A DNA stretch of 21,149 bases from Caryophanales bacterium UBA6769 (GCA_002453275.1 DKGN01000018.1:1335-22483), one strand, 5' to 3'. Counted from the first letter of the stretch, positions 13,727 through 21,149 are shown. Numbers and translations: made by a program. Notes: generated by a model from the letters alone, not told the origin.

Positions 13727-14876
13727 TTTTTACCTCCTCAACTTTCACAGGGATTTGGATGAGAACTAACGTCCCACGCTCTGACGAAGAATTAATAATG
13801 AACCGTCCTTCTAATAATTCTACTCGCTCATTCATGCCGATTAATCCGAACGAATCTTCTCGTTCCTTATCAACATCGAACCCTTTTCCGTCATCTTTTA
13901 TCGAAAGAACAACCGTTTCCTCCTGAAATTCAACCTTTACTTCAATTTTCGAAGCTTCCGAATGTTTACAAGCGTTCTGGACCGATTCTTGTACAAGTCG
14001 AAAAATGGCGATCTCCAATTTGGAGGATAATCTTCGTTCCGTACCGAGCGTTTTAAACATAATTGGCATCCCAAAATTATCTTTTGCTGTATTTAAATAT
14101 TTCATCAATGTCGGAATCAACCCAAGGTCATCTAACGCCATCGGACGAAGATCGTAAATAATCCCTCTTACTTCTCGGAGTGATTCACGAACGAGCTCAC
14201 GCAACTGGCGAAACTCCATTATGACAGCCTCCGTATCGTCGCTGCCTAATTTCTTTTCAATAATTTCTGAGCGCAGTAGCATGTTCGCAAGCATTTGAGC
14301 AGGTCCATCATGAATTTCTCGTGAGAGACGGCGGCGCTCTTCCTCTTGCGCCTCAATGATTTTTAGCCCTAATGCTTGTCTTCGATTCGCATCTTCGATG
14401 AGTTCGCCAATCTTTTTCAAGTCTCCATTTAAATAATTCAACACAATAGTAATTTGTCCTGTTAAATTTTCAGACTTTTCGATCGTTTCTTTCACCTGTA
14501 CGAGACGTCGTTCTAATTCATCACGTCGTTCACGAAGTTGGATTTCCCGTTGCTTAAGGACAGACAATTTAATTTGAAGTTCATTCGCATTTTCATAAAC
14601 GGTTCGAATTTCTTCTTCACCATATTGGTTGAAATTTTTACTCACTTGTGCCAGTCGATTCCTCGCGAGACGCATCCGTTCTTCGAGCACATCCCCTTCA
14701 TCTATAATATCAGACACTTCAACCTTGATGTTTTCTAGCTTTTTCAGAAGCCGCTCATATTCATTACGCGAAAGCTCCCCAATTTCAATAATGTCCTTCT
14801 TGCTGGCGGACACCTTTTCAATTGTCGAGTCTAAAATTTGATCTAGCAACTTCGTAGAAATTTTTTTTGATGACAT
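13710..14876 (-). CDS. degS: Sensor histidine kinase DegS (cytoplasmic)
   Basis: DegS is a soluble kinase with an N-terminal coiled-coil sensor part (about 1-170, dense in Glu/Lys/Arg/Leu) and no membrane segment. The HisKA_3 dimerisation site has the phospho-acceptor His189 in LSREIHDGPAQM, the same number as in B. subtilis, and an ATPase domain follows with NACKHSEA, DDGKGFD and GLIGMNERV. The start at 14876 (388 aa; B. subtilis 385) has GGAGGA 7 nt upstream. An in-frame ATG at 14891 overlaps this ribosome binding site and is not used in the family. It is first in degS-degU, divergent from yvyE across a 177-bp gap with a strong palindrome. Confidence 0.97.
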   Translation of the reverse strand: MSSKKISTKLLDQILDSTIEKVSASKKDIIEIGELSRNEYERLLKKLENIKVEVSDIIDEGDVLEERMRLARNRLAQVSKNFNQYGEEEIRTVYENANELQIKLSVLKQREIQLRERRDELERRLVQVKETIEKSENLTGQITIVLNYLNGDLKKIGELIEDANRRQALGLKIIEAQEEERRRLSREIHDGPAQMLANMLLRSEIIEKKLGSDDTEAVIMEFRQLRELVRESLREVRGIIYDLRPMALDDLGLIPTLMKYLNTAKDNFGMPIMFKTLGTERRLSSKLEIAIFRLVQESVQNACKHSEASKIEVKVEFQEETVVLSIKDDGKGFDVDKEREDSFGLIGMNERVELLEGRFIINSSSERGTLVLIQIPVKVEEVKNEIYN

Positions 14877-14998
14877 GATTATTTCCTCCATCTAACCTTA
14901 CATGACTTGTCTGCAAACGGACTAGAACCTTCCTACCTATTTAACTTAACAAAATGATTGAAGTTCTGTTACAAACAGGAAATTTGTAGGCATTTGGT

Positions 14999-15017
14999 CA
15001 TTATACACGGTATAATG
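14999..15017. promoter_or_regulatory. Palindrome with TATAAT on both strands between degS and yvyE
   Basis: CATTATAC-ACG-GTATAATG is a perfect 8+8 inverted repeat. It holds TATAAT at 15011-15016 on the plus strand (37 bp before yvyE) and TATAAT on the minus strand (15005-15000). It could be the -10 of yvyE, of degS, or of both, and a symmetric protein site too. No good -35 lies at 17 bp on either side, so the direction is not settled. A smaller inverted repeat, CTGTT-ACA-AACAG, lies at 14966-14978. Confidence 0.5.
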
Positions 15018-15053
15018 TTAAGGTTATGGTAGGATGATTTGAGGTGAACTTCA

Positions 15054-15686
15054 TTGTTAACTACTTATTATACAGTAAAAATGGCAGGAAGCCACGAAAT
15101 TTTAATCCAAAAATCACGATTCATTACGTATGTCGATCGTGCTGAAAGCGAAGAAGAAGCACAAGCCTTCATTCAATCGATTAAGAAAAAGCACTATGAT
15201 GCGACACATAATTGTTCCGCCTATATGATCGGGGACAACGATGAAATTCAAAAAGCAAATGATGACGGTGAACCAGGTGGAACTGCTGGAGTTCCAATGC
15301 TTGAAGTCTTAAAAAAACGCGAGCTAAAAAATACGGTCGTCGTCGTCACTCGTTACTTCGGAGGCATTAAACTCGGTGCCGGCGGACTTATTCGTGCATA
15401 CAGCTCAGCCACCTCTGAGGGAATCGATGCCGTCGGTGTCGTAAAACGAACGCTTATGCAAGTCGTCTATGCAACATACGATTATACACACCATGGAAAA
15501 ATTGAAAATGCGATCCAAACCTCACCATATAAGCAAAAAGAAGCGAACTATCTTGAACAGGTTGAAATGGGCATTTACGTAGAAAGTGGAAAGAAAGAGG
15601 AGTTTGTCGAATGGATGACGAATTTGACGAATGGGGAAGCGAAATTTCGAACAGGAGATGTCGAATATTTAGAAAAATTAATCTGA
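15054..15686 (+). CDS. yvyE: YigZ/YvyE family protein (UPF0029, IMPACT-like)
   Basis: This 210-aa cytoplasmic protein has the YigZ N-terminal domain: KSRFITYVDRAESEEEA, then KKHYDATHNCSAYMIG, DDGEPGGTAGVPMLEVL, VVVVTRYFGGIKLGAGGLIRAYS. It also has the small C-terminal DUF1949 ferredoxin-like domain (from about 135). The family relates to eukaryotic IMPACT/YIH1; a role in translation regulation or nucleic-acid binding is suggested but unproven. The start is a TTG with GAGGTG 7 nt upstream. It lies next to degS and tagO as in B. subtilis. The 234-bp gap to tagO has a 14-bp TTGTAC-AG-GTACAA palindrome 4 bp past the stop and no clear terminator. Confidence 0.95.
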   Translation: MLTTYYTVKMAGSHEILIQKSRFITYVDRAESEEEAQAFIQSIKKKHYDATHNCSAYMIGDNDEIQKANDDGEPGGTAGVPMLEVLKKRELKNTVVVVTRYFGGIKLGAGGLIRAYSSATSEGIDAVGVVKRTLMQVVYATYDYTHHGKIENAIQTSPYKQKEANYLEQVEMGIYVESGKKEEFVEWMTNLTNGEAKFRTGDVEYLEKLI

Positions 15687-15689
15687 CAT

Positions 15690-15703
15690 TGTACAGGTAC
15701 AAA
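15690..15703. repeat. 14-bp palindrome after yvyE
   Basis: TTGTACAGGTACAA is made of 6-bp arms around AG, starting just after the yvyE stop codon. The loop is too short for a stable RNA hairpin, so a protein-binding site is more likely than a terminator. Short palindromes like this can arise by chance. Confidence 0.3.
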
Positions 15704-15861
15704 AAGGAATCATCGTTGAACAATGATAAAAGTCGCTAGATAGGGAAAACCAAGCATACACCCTTTTATTACAAATATTACGTAACGATGTAACTTCCTA
15801 TTTCCAGATTATCTGCTATGATTATGTGTAATGTGCAACTTTTTTAGTGTCCGCAATGTCT

Positions 15862-15867
15862 TATAAT
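15862..15867 (+). promoter_or_regulatory. Likely -10 of the tagO promoter
   Basis: A perfect TATAAT lies 54 bp before the tagO start codon. The -35 region at 17 bp is poor (CTTTTT), so an activator or a different spacing may be involved. It is the best candidate in the 234-bp gap upstream of tagO (15687-15920). Confidence 0.4.
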
Positions 15868-15920
15868 AAATACTATGTTTTTCGCACTTATTTTTATTTT
15901 AGAAACAAAGGAGTGATACC

Positions 15921-17012
15921 TTGTTTCAAACCTATCACTTTGTCATCGCATTCCTTTTAGCGTCAGCGGTAACCGTCATTACGACACCGCTCGTCATAAA
16001 ACTAGCCTATAAATTTAACATTTTAGATAAACCATCTGGACGTAAAGTCCATCAAGAATACATGCCACGCATCGGCGGATTAGCAATTGTATTCGGGGTC
16101 ATTGCTGGATTTCTTTATTTAACTCCAGACTCTCCATACATGTCACGAATCGTCATCGGAGCCCTAATCATTATCGGCCTCGGTATACTTGATGATAAAT
16201 TTGCTTTATCAGCAAAAACGAAATTTGCTTGGCAAATCATTGCAGCACTCATCGTTGTATCATCGGGATTGCACATTGAATACGTTGCGATTCCATTTTA
16301 CGGGAAATTAGAGTTTGGCGTCTTAAGCTATGCCATTACTGTTCTTTGGATCGTGGGGATTACGAATGCGATTAACTTAATCGACGGTCTAGATGGACTT
16401 GCCGCCGGCGTCTCCTCCATCGGATTAACGACAATCTTAATCATGTCAGTGCTCGATGGTCATATGCTCGTCGTCGCACTTGCCGTCATTTTACTCGGTC
16501 CGACACTTGGCTTTCTCTATTTCAATTTTCATCCGGCGAAAATTTTCATGGGTGATACAGGCGCTCTCTTTTTAGGCTTCTCAATATCAATTATATCGAT
16601 ATTAGGTCTTTTCAAAAGCGTCACATTGTTTAGCTTAGTCATCCCTGTTATTGTCCTAGCTGTCCCGATTTTTGATACGTTTTTTGCGATTGTTCGTCGC
16701 ATGTTAAACGGACAAAAAATCACACGACCGGACAATCAACACTTGCATCATCGACTTCTTTCCATGGGGTTTAGCCATAGGGCAACGGTCTTTATCATTT
16801 ACGGTGTGAGCATCTTTTTCGGAATCTCAGCAATCATTTTTACAGCTTCAACGCTATGGGGATCACTCCTTATTATCGTGTTGCTATTACTTACGCTGCA
16901 GCTTACGAATGAGATCGTCAGCAACCTCGATAAAACCCATAAACCGATCATTTCTTTTTTGAAAAAAGTGTCCGATACAAAACCGACAAAACCAGTCATT
17001 AAACGAGAATAA
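15921..17012 (+). CDS. tagO: TagO, undecaprenyl-phosphate GlcNAc-1-phosphate transferase
   Basis: This polytopic membrane enzyme (363 aa) of the MraY/WecA family transfers GlcNAc-1-P from UDP-GlcNAc to undecaprenyl phosphate, the first step of wall teichoic acid synthesis. About ten to eleven hydrophobic helices alternate with the family's cytoplasmic motifs: KVHQEYMPRIGG, GILDDKFALSAKTKF, NAINLIDGLDGLAAG, FMGDTGALFLGF, and the HxxHHR-type loop RPDNQHLHHRLLSMGFSH. The Lys-rich C-terminal tail is cytoplasmic. The start is TTG with AAAGGAG 7 nt upstream. It converges with the LCP gene; the hairpin at 17014-17047 follows immediately. Confidence 0.96.
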   Translation: MFQTYHFVIAFLLASAVTVITTPLVIKLAYKFNILDKPSGRKVHQEYMPRIGGLAIVFGVIAGFLYLTPDSPYMSRIVIGALIIIGLGILDDKFALSAKTKFAWQIIAALIVVSSGLHIEYVAIPFYGKLEFGVLSYAITVLWIVGITNAINLIDGLDGLAAGVSSIGLTTILIMSVLDGHMLVVALAVILLGPTLGFLYFNFHPAKIFMGDTGALFLGFSISIISILGLFKSVTLFSLVIPVIVLAVPIFDTFFAIVRRMLNGQKITRPDNQHLHHRLLSMGFSHRATVFIIYGVSIFFGISAIIFTASTLWGSLLIIVLLLLTLQLTNEIVSNLDKTHKPIISFLKKVSDTKPTKPVIKRE

Positions 17013-17013
17013 A

Positions 17014-17047
17014 AAAGCGGAACGTCAAATAACTGATGTTCCGCTTT
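17014..17047. terminator. Bidirectional terminator between tagO and the LCP gene
   Basis: AAAGCGGAAC (17014-17023) and GTTCCGCTTT (17038-17047) are perfect 10-bp arms. Pairing goes on inward through GTCA/TGAT (one G-T pair), leaving a 6-nt loop. On the minus strand the stem ends in TTTTTTATT, a good terminator for the LCP gene, whose stop codon is inside the stem. On the plus strand only a short T-run follows, so for tagO it is weaker. Confidence 0.88.
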
Positions 17048-18065
17048 AACCGTTAATATCTAAATGTACCTTAAGCCGAATCTTGACCGAATCAACACTT
17101 GCTTCATTTGGGATAAAATAATAAACTTTGTTCTCATAGTGGTCTGTCCCTTCAAGGGTCAGATTATCAATAAGCGACGTATCAATATTCCTATACTTTT
17201 TCTGAAGCGCCACAATTTCAAGTGGCTTCAAATTCGTTTGCACATTTTTCCCAATATGGTTTGCAATATTATCCACTTTAAATAACGTTGACATCGCTAC
17301 CGCTTGGTCAATGGTTGCTTTTAACACCTGCTTTTGCCGGTCATTCCTTCCAAAATCTCCACGCGGGTCCTTCTTCCGCATACGCGCATATGCTAACGCT
17401 TCTTCCCCTGTTAAATGCATCGGGCCTTGTTTAAAATATGCCTTTTCGCCTTTTTTCGTCGTTTTCTCTGAAAAGTCAAATGGAACATCGACCGTTACAC
17501 CACCGACTTCATCAACTATATCTTTAAACCCTTCAAAATTCATCGTAATAAAATAATCGATCGGGACATCGAGAAATTGCTCGACCGTGTGAATCGCCAT
17601 ATCTGTTCCACCGAACGCATGCGCATGATTAATTTTGTCAATTGTACCCTTATCTGCAATCTCAACACGTGTATCTCGTGGAATGCTTAGCATTTTCATC
17701 GATTTTGAATGGGGATTCAATGTCACGAGGATGAGAGTATCCGTTCGCCCATTTTCTCCACCCGTGGCATAGTCTTCAATCCCTAAAATTAAAATCGATA
17801 CAGGATCATCCGCAATCGTCACCGTACTTTCCCGAAGATGTGACTTTTCCCCACGTTCAAGCGAGCGGTATGATGACTGTGATGCAACATAAGCCTCATA
17901 GAAAATATAGCCCCCATATGCAAGCACAACGACAAACAAAAACGTAAAAAACCAGAAAAGCTTTCTCAAACCCGACTTTCGCTTCTTCCCTTTTCTCCGA
18001 GTTCTTGTCTCTCTAGTTACTCGTTCGGAGCTATTTCTTTTCTTTTTTCCCACATGTTTCACCAC
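17046..18065 (-). CDS. LytR-CpsA-Psr (LCP) family wall polymer transferase
   Basis: LCP enzymes transfer lipid-linked wall teichoic acid or other polymers onto peptidoglycan outside the membrane. The 339-aa protein has a very basic cytoplasmic N-terminus (1-35), one membrane helix (about 37-57), and an extracellular LCP domain with SILILGIEDY (about 90), GRTDTLILVTLNP with Arg107/Asp109, SIPRDTRVEI with Arg130, KINHAHAFGG, and the distal LTGEEALAYARMRKKDPRGDFGRNDRQ. These are the pyrophosphate-binding Arg/Asp residues of the family. In B. subtilis the LCP gene yvhJ (tagV) lies between yvyE and tagO, so orthology to TagV is plausible; TagT or TagU is not excluded. The start is GTG, 18065 or the next codon 18062, after AGGGA. 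Confidence 0.93.
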   Translation of the reverse strand: MVKHVGKKKRNSSERVTRETRTRRKGKKRKSGLRKLFWFFTFLFVVVLAYGGYIFYEAYVASQSSYRSLERGEKSHLRESTVTIADDPVSILILGIEDYATGGENGRTDTLILVTLNPHSKSMKMLSIPRDTRVEIADKGTIDKINHAHAFGGTDMAIHTVEQFLDVPIDYFITMNFEGFKDIVDEVGGVTVDVPFDFSEKTTKKGEKAYFKQGPMHLTGEEALAYARMRKKDPRGDFGRNDRQKQVLKATIDQAVAMSTLFKVDNIANHIGKNVQTNLKPLEIVALQKKYRNIDTSLIDNLTLEGTDHYENKVYYFIPNEASVDSVKIRLKVHLDING

Positions 18066-18212
18066 TTTCCCTGAATCCCCAAACTACAAATCCTACGCAG
18101 TAACATCATTAAGCAATGACTTGCACATGAAATAACGATAAGTCATGACCCGTCTATATTTAATTAGTATGTTACAGTTCCATTTCAGCAACGCTACCAA
18201 TTTTTCTCTTTT

Positions 18213-19355
18213 TCACACACGAAAAGGCTCAGGTCGCTTGTTGCGCCTTCCAAAATAATGCAAAATCGCTTCCACGATCCGTTTTGATGCATAACCATCC
18301 CCGTATGGATTCGATGCCTTCGCCATCACTTCATACTTCTCTTCATCGTCCAACAGCTCACTTGCAAGTTGATAAATCGTCTCTTCATCAGTACCTGCAA
18401 GCTTAAGTGTCCCCGCCTCGAGCCCTTCTGGTCGTTCCGTCGTATCACGAAGAACGAGAACGGGAACACCTAACGATGGCGCCTCTTCTTGCACTCCTCC
18501 TGAATCAGTTAAAATTAAATGTGCTCTCGCCGCAAAGTTATGGAAATCTAAAACATCAAGTGGCTCAATAAGATGAATCCGCGAATCGTTTCCGAGAATG
18601 TCATCCGCAAGTTCACGTACAACAGGATTCAAATGGACAGGGTATACGACTTGGACATCGTCATAATTTGTCACAAGTCGTTTAATTGCACGAAACATGT
18701 GCTTCATCGGTTCACCTAAATTCTCTCTCCGGTGCGCAGTGACAAGCAACAAACGATCATCACCAAGTCTGTTAAGCGTCTCGCTTGTATAATCATCTTG
18801 AACCGTCGTTTTCAACGCATCAATCGCCGTATTCCCCGTAATATAAATCGTCTCTTTCTGTTTATTTTCTTGAAGTAAATGTTCTGCAGCTTGTCCAGTC
18901 GGTGAAAAATGCAAGTCAGCAATGATCCCAGTTAACTGGCGATTCATCTCTTCAGGAAATGGAGAGTATTTATTCCACGTTCGCAGTCCTGCTTCAACAT
19001 GTCCAACTTTAACTTGCGAATAAAATGCCGCTAAACTCGCCACAAACGTCGTTGATGTATCTCCATGAACGAGAACGAGATCAGGTTTTTCTTTTTCAAT
19101 TACATCATGCAAGCCTTCTAACGCTTTCGTCGTAATATCAATTAATGTTTGCCGATCTTTCATCACATTCAAATCATAATCAGGGACTACTTTAAATATT
19201 TTCAAAACTTGATCAAGCATTTCCCGATGCTGGGCAGTTACCGTCACAATCGGTTCAATCTCATCTGTTTTCTGCAATTCATGCACGAGAGGTGCCATTT
19301 TAATCGCCTCAGGCCGCGTGCCAAACACAGTCATCACTTTTAATCGTTCAGACAT
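18213..19355 (-). CDS. mnaA: UDP-N-acetylglucosamine 2-epimerase (non-hydrolysing)
   Basis: MnaA (WecB) interconverts UDP-GlcNAc and UDP-ManNAc; UDP-ManNAc is added to the TagO product in the teichoic acid linkage unit. The 380-aa cytoplasmic protein has the GT-B-type epimerase fold with MTVFGTRPEAIKMAPLV, VHGDTSTT (Asp99), VGHVEAGLRTWNKYSPFPEEMNRQ (Glu121, Glu135), TAHRRENLGE (His208) and LTDSGGVQEEAPSLGVPVLVLRDTTERPE. These correspond to the catalytic Asp/Glu/Glu/His set of E. coli WecB. GAGGAAG lies about 8 nt before the ATG. The 147-bp gap before the LCP gene has no clear terminator, so the two may be co-transcribed. Confidence 0.96.
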   Translation of the reverse strand: MSERLKVMTVFGTRPEAIKMAPLVHELQKTDEIEPIVTVTAQHREMLDQVLKIFKVVPDYDLNVMKDRQTLIDITTKALEGLHDVIEKEKPDLVLVHGDTSTTFVASLAAFYSQVKVGHVEAGLRTWNKYSPFPEEMNRQLTGIIADLHFSPTGQAAEHLLQENKQKETIYITGNTAIDALKTTVQDDYTSETLNRLGDDRLLLVTAHRRENLGEPMKHMFRAIKRLVTNYDDVQVVYPVHLNPVVRELADDILGNDSRIHLIEPLDVLDFHNFAARAHLILTDSGGVQEEAPSLGVPVLVLRDTTERPEGLEAGTLKLAGTDEETIYQLASELLDDEEKYEVMAKASNPYGDGYASKRIVEAILHYFGRRNKRPEPFRV

Positions 19356-19437
19356 TCATTTCTCTTCCTCTCTATTTAAAATCATTGCACCTATCTTACA
19401 CCGAAAATAACAATTCGACAAAATCTTATGACGATAA

Positions 19438-19466
19438 TTGCTAAAAGATGGGACAAAAGCTATGAT
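19438..19466 (+). promoter_or_regulatory. Sigma-A promoter of the SGNH-like gene
   Basis: TTGCTA (19438-19443, 4 of 6 to -35) is 17 nt from TATGAT (19461-19466, 5 of 6 to -10). Start near 19473 gives a leader of about 63 nt before the TTG at 19536. It supports the shorter of the possible reading-frame starts. Confidence 0.5.
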
Positions 19467-19535
19467 ATAGAAAACTTCAAAGTCTACATAATGTTCAGAA
19501 AAACAGAACGATTCCTGTACAAGGGGGCGAACCAA

Positions 19536-20324
19536 TTGAAGAATGTTTTCACCTATTTTGTAATTATTCTTTGTGTGATTGCGATAATCGGGGGGAAATT
19601 ACACTGGAATAACAAGCTTGATGCACCTACTAGTGCTACCATTGGTCAAACAGCAGGCGATGACACAGATAAAGCAAAATCAAATAATCTTGCAACCTTG
19701 ACACAACATTTACCTGAAAACTTGGCGAAGAAGATTGAACAAGCACAAGAGGAAGATACATCACTAACACTTGTGGCGATGGGTTCACATGCTACAGCAG
19801 AAGGGGAAGGAACGTGGACAGACATTTTACAAACAAGGCTTAATGAAGCTTACGGTCAAGGTTTAATCCAAGTCCATGTCGAAAGCTTAGGAGACGACTT
19901 ATCTATTACAGTCGTACAAGAAGAAGAATACGCGAACGCTCTTGATTTGAATCCAGATATCATCATTCTTGAACCATTTATCTTAAACGACAACGGAAAA
20001 GTCGCAATAGACAACACATTAGAAAGCATTAGCTTAATGATACAAGCAATTCAAAAAGAAGCATCCGATGCAATCGTAATGCTACAACCACCGAATCCAA
20101 TCCATAACGCCGTCCACTACCCAAGCCAAGTTCTTGCATTGGAAGAATATGCCGAGGAACAAAACATTATTTATTTGAATCATTGGACGAGCTGGCCAGA
20201 CTATGAAAGTGACGACATTTTGGACTACATCGATGAGGCAAATGAACTGCCAAGCGATAAAGGACACCAAGTGTGGGGGAATTACATCTCAAACTACTTC
20301 ACAGGTGGAAAGTTAGAAGAATAA
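19536..20324 (+). CDS. Membrane-anchored SGNH/GDSL hydrolase-like protein
   Basis: This 262-aa protein has an N-terminal uncleaved membrane anchor or signal (residues 4-20, hydrophobic), a Thr/Ala-rich linker, then an SGNH-like domain from about 76. LTLVAMGSHATAEGEGTW corresponds to block I (usually GDS or GSS), DIIILEPFILNDN to block III with its Asn, and SDKGHQVWGNYI (Asp241, His244) to block V. The block I nucleophile position appears to be His85 (GSH), with Ser84 one residue earlier, so activity is uncertain. The start is the TTG at 19536 with AAGGGGGCG 5 nt upstream, although the frame is open to 19428. Lying among teichoic acid genes, a wall-glycan ester role is an inference. Confidence 0.78.
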   Translation: MKNVFTYFVIILCVIAIIGGKLHWNNKLDAPTSATIGQTAGDDTDKAKSNNLATLTQHLPENLAKKIEQAQEEDTSLTLVAMGSHATAEGEGTWTDILQTRLNEAYGQGLIQVHVESLGDDLSITVVQEEEYANALDLNPDIIILEPFILNDNGKVAIDNTLESISLMIQAIQKEASDAIVMLQPPNPIHNAVHYPSQVLALEEYAEEQNIIYLNHWTSWPDYESDDILDYIDEANELPSDKGHQVWGNYISNYFTGGKLEE

Positions 20325-20336
20325 GCTATGCATATG

Positions 20337-20377
20337 AAGGTGGGTCTAGCTTGTCGGGACTCGCCTTTCTTATTTTG
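20337..20377 (+). terminator. Terminator after the SGNH-like gene
   Basis: AAGGTGGGTC (20337-20346) and GACTCGCCTT (20358-20367) pair over 10 bp with two G-T pairs and an 11-nt loop, followed by TCTTATTTT. It begins 12 bp past the stop codon and overlaps the end of the convergent VanZ gene. Confidence 0.65.
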
Positions 20378-20819
20378 CCCGCCTAAAAAACGCTTGAATA
20401 CAGACATACAACAAAATCCCAACAGATGCTCCGATACTATCAATGAAGACATCCCGAAGCTCCCCACTACGGCCATCTACAAACAACTGATGCACTTCAT
20501 CTGAGATCGCATACAAAATACAAATCCCAAGAGCAACCACAATGTTCCGACGATAACGAGCCATCTTCCTTCCGCTCAACGCACGAAACACGAGCACTCC
20601 AAGAATAAAGTATGCAAAAAAGTGCGCCGCTTTTCGAATGAGATGATGAATGGCGAGTACATCAACATCTATAGAAGGAGCACTCGTCGTGACAGCTCTC
20701 AATAATATTTCTGTTATACCTGTACTTAAATGATTAGATTCGGTAGCTGGTTGGTGGGAAAAATAAAAAATGAGCCCCATCCATAAGCCAACCGCGAACC
20801 AAGAAAAAAGTTTGTTCAA
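20370..20819 (-). CDS. VanZ family membrane protein
   Basis: The 149-aa integral membrane protein carries the VanZ-like pattern: an N-terminal helix (FAVGLWMGLIFYFSHQPATES), then LIRKAAHFFAYFILGVLVFRAL, a third helix (IVVALGICILYAISDEVHQLF) and GRSGELRDVFIDSIGASVGILLYV. The conserved K-x2-H-F, D-E-x-H-Q and R-D-x3-D polar residues lie in or near the helices. VanZ is named after a teicoplanin-resistance gene, but these small proteins are common in Firmicutes and their biochemical role is unknown; this gene is no evidence for glycopeptide resistance. The start is TTG with AAAAGGA about 10 nt before it. It faces the SGNH-like gene tail to tail. Confidence 0.9.
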   Translation of the reverse strand: MNKLFSWFAVGLWMGLIFYFSHQPATESNHLSTGITEILLRAVTTSAPSIDVDVLAIHHLIRKAAHFFAYFILGVLVFRALSGRKMARYRRNIVVALGICILYAISDEVHQLFVDGRSGELRDVFIDSIGASVGILLYVCIQAFFRRAK

Positions 20820-20934
20820 TGTATCGGATTCCTTTTAATGTAATGACCCCTAGCAAAATAAAATCTGCCTCTTGCTGCAAACGGAGCAACGGCATGAATA
20901 AAAACAACCGAAAACTATTCAGTCCTCCTCACAA

Positions 20935-21149
20935 TTATGGCACTTCATCTTTTAGTTTTTCTATAGTCTTTTTCGTCAGACCTGTCACCTCAAGAATAAG
21001 ATTTTCATCCAGTCCTTTTGACAACATCTTTTTTGCCACATTAATTTTCCCTTGTTCTAAACCCTCTTCTAAACCTTTCTCTAAACCCTTCTCTAAACCC
21101 TTCTTTTCCCAAGACGTCATAAGTTCCATTACGTCACCTTTTTCCTTTG
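20935..21149 (-). CDS. Rpn/PD-(D/E)XK nuclease family putative transposase, C-terminal fragment at window edge
   Basis: Seventy residues read in frame to the right edge. They hold the typical C-terminal end of Rpn-type proteins: VMELMTSWEKKG, a run of GLEKG/GLEEG repeats, then a helix-turn-helix-like tail (VAKKMLSKGLDENLILEVTGLTKKTIEKLK). Full-length family members (about 280-300 aa) carry an N-terminal PD-(D/E)XK nuclease domain linked to RecA-independent recombination; that part would lie outside the window. The frame stays open upstream of the ATG at 21129, and AAAGGTG before that ATG is probably chance. If the gene is not longer, it would be a remnant. No terminal inverted repeats are seen. 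Confidence 0.75.
   Translation of the reverse strand, partial: KEKGDVMELMTSWEKKGLEKGLEKGLEEGLEQGKINVAKKMLSKGLDENLILEVTGLTKKTIEKLKDEVP
21055..21102 (-). repeat. Four tandem 12-bp units inside the Rpn-type gene
   Basis: Four nearly identical 12-bp units, consensus CTCTAAACCCTT on the plus strand, encode the GLEKGLEKGLEEGLEQ stretch on the minus strand. Two neighbouring copies are identical. Such in-frame repeats are prone to slippage and vary in number between strains. Confidence 0.85.

Noticed and set aside
18116..18146. ATGACTT / AAGTCAT inverted repeat before the LCP gene
   Set aside because: Arms are only 7 bp with a 17-nt loop and no T-run; chance cannot be excluded.
19428..19535. Longer start for the SGNH-like protein
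   Set aside because: The best promoter lies inside this extension, and the ribosome binding site is before the TTG at 19536.
20370..20819. Glycopeptide resistance from the VanZ match
   Set aside because: No vanHAX-like genes are present, and VanZ-like proteins are widespread in bacteria without resistance.
20820..20934. Possible small ORF between the Rpn-type gene and vanZ, after a GAGGAGG-like site on the minus strand
   Set aside because: No start codon lies at proper distance from the site; the only open frame begins with TTG 15 nt away and shows no family similarity.
21055..21102. TAAACCC repeats resembling telomere or CRISPR repeats
   Set aside because: They are contiguous, without spacers, and code in frame for GLEKG repeats of an Rpn-type protein.

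Overview
The window is chromosomal DNA from a low-GC Gram-positive rod of the Bacillaceae. Gene order, strong AGGAGG-type ribosome binding sites, TTG/GTG starts and sigma-D-like promoters all point to Bacillus or a close relative; an alkaliphilic/halotolerant lineage is possible but unproven. It corresponds to the Bacillus subtilis neighbourhood degS-degU / degV-comF / yvyF-flgM-flgN-flgK-flgL-yviE-fliW-csrA / flaG-fliD-fliS-fliT, followed by cell-wall polymer genes. Almost everything up to 15 kb is on the minus strand.

Layout, right to left along the minus strand: degS-degU (two-component system, 14876-13022); degV-comFA-comFC (FakB/DegV fatty-acid-binding protein, then the competence ATPase and phosphoribosyltransferase-like protein, 12950-9849; comFB is absent); yvyF-flgM-flgN-flgK-flgL-DUF6470-fliW-csrA plus a 79-aa coiled-coil protein (9604-4338), preceded by a sigma-D-like promoter; a stand-alone secreted CAP-domain protein (4070-3291) with its own terminator and an 18-bp palindrome upstream; flaG-fliD-fliS-fliT (3138-151), preceded by a near-perfect sigma-D promoter; and, at the left edge, a strong sigma-A promoter driving a cold-shock protein of which only the first 12 residues are present.

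The flagellin gene hag, which in B. subtilis lies between csrA and flaG, is not here. Its place is taken by the coiled-coil ORF and the CAP protein.

The right third is a cell-envelope region. yvyE (YigZ family) and tagO (lipid-linked GlcNAc-1-P transferase starting teichoic acid synthesis) are on the plus strand. They face an LCP-family wall-polymer ligase and mnaA (UDP-GlcNAc 2-epimerase) on the minus strand, with a shared terminator at the tagO/LCP junction. mnaA makes UDP-ManNAc, which is used on the lipid that TagO primes, and the LCP enzyme attaches the finished polymer to peptidoglycan. Then come a membrane-anchored SGNH-like protein with an altered nucleophile motif (plus), a VanZ-family membrane protein (minus), and the C-terminal end of an Rpn/PD-(D/E)XK family putative transposase-nuclease running off the right edge.

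As a whole the window joins motility control (FlgM/sigma-D, FliW/CsrA, DegSU), late flagellar assembly (FlgK, FlgL, FliD and chaperones), competence DNA uptake (ComF) and wall polymer synthesis. No rRNA, tRNA, CRISPR array or complete insertion sequence was seen. No gene-free stretch exceeds 300 bases.
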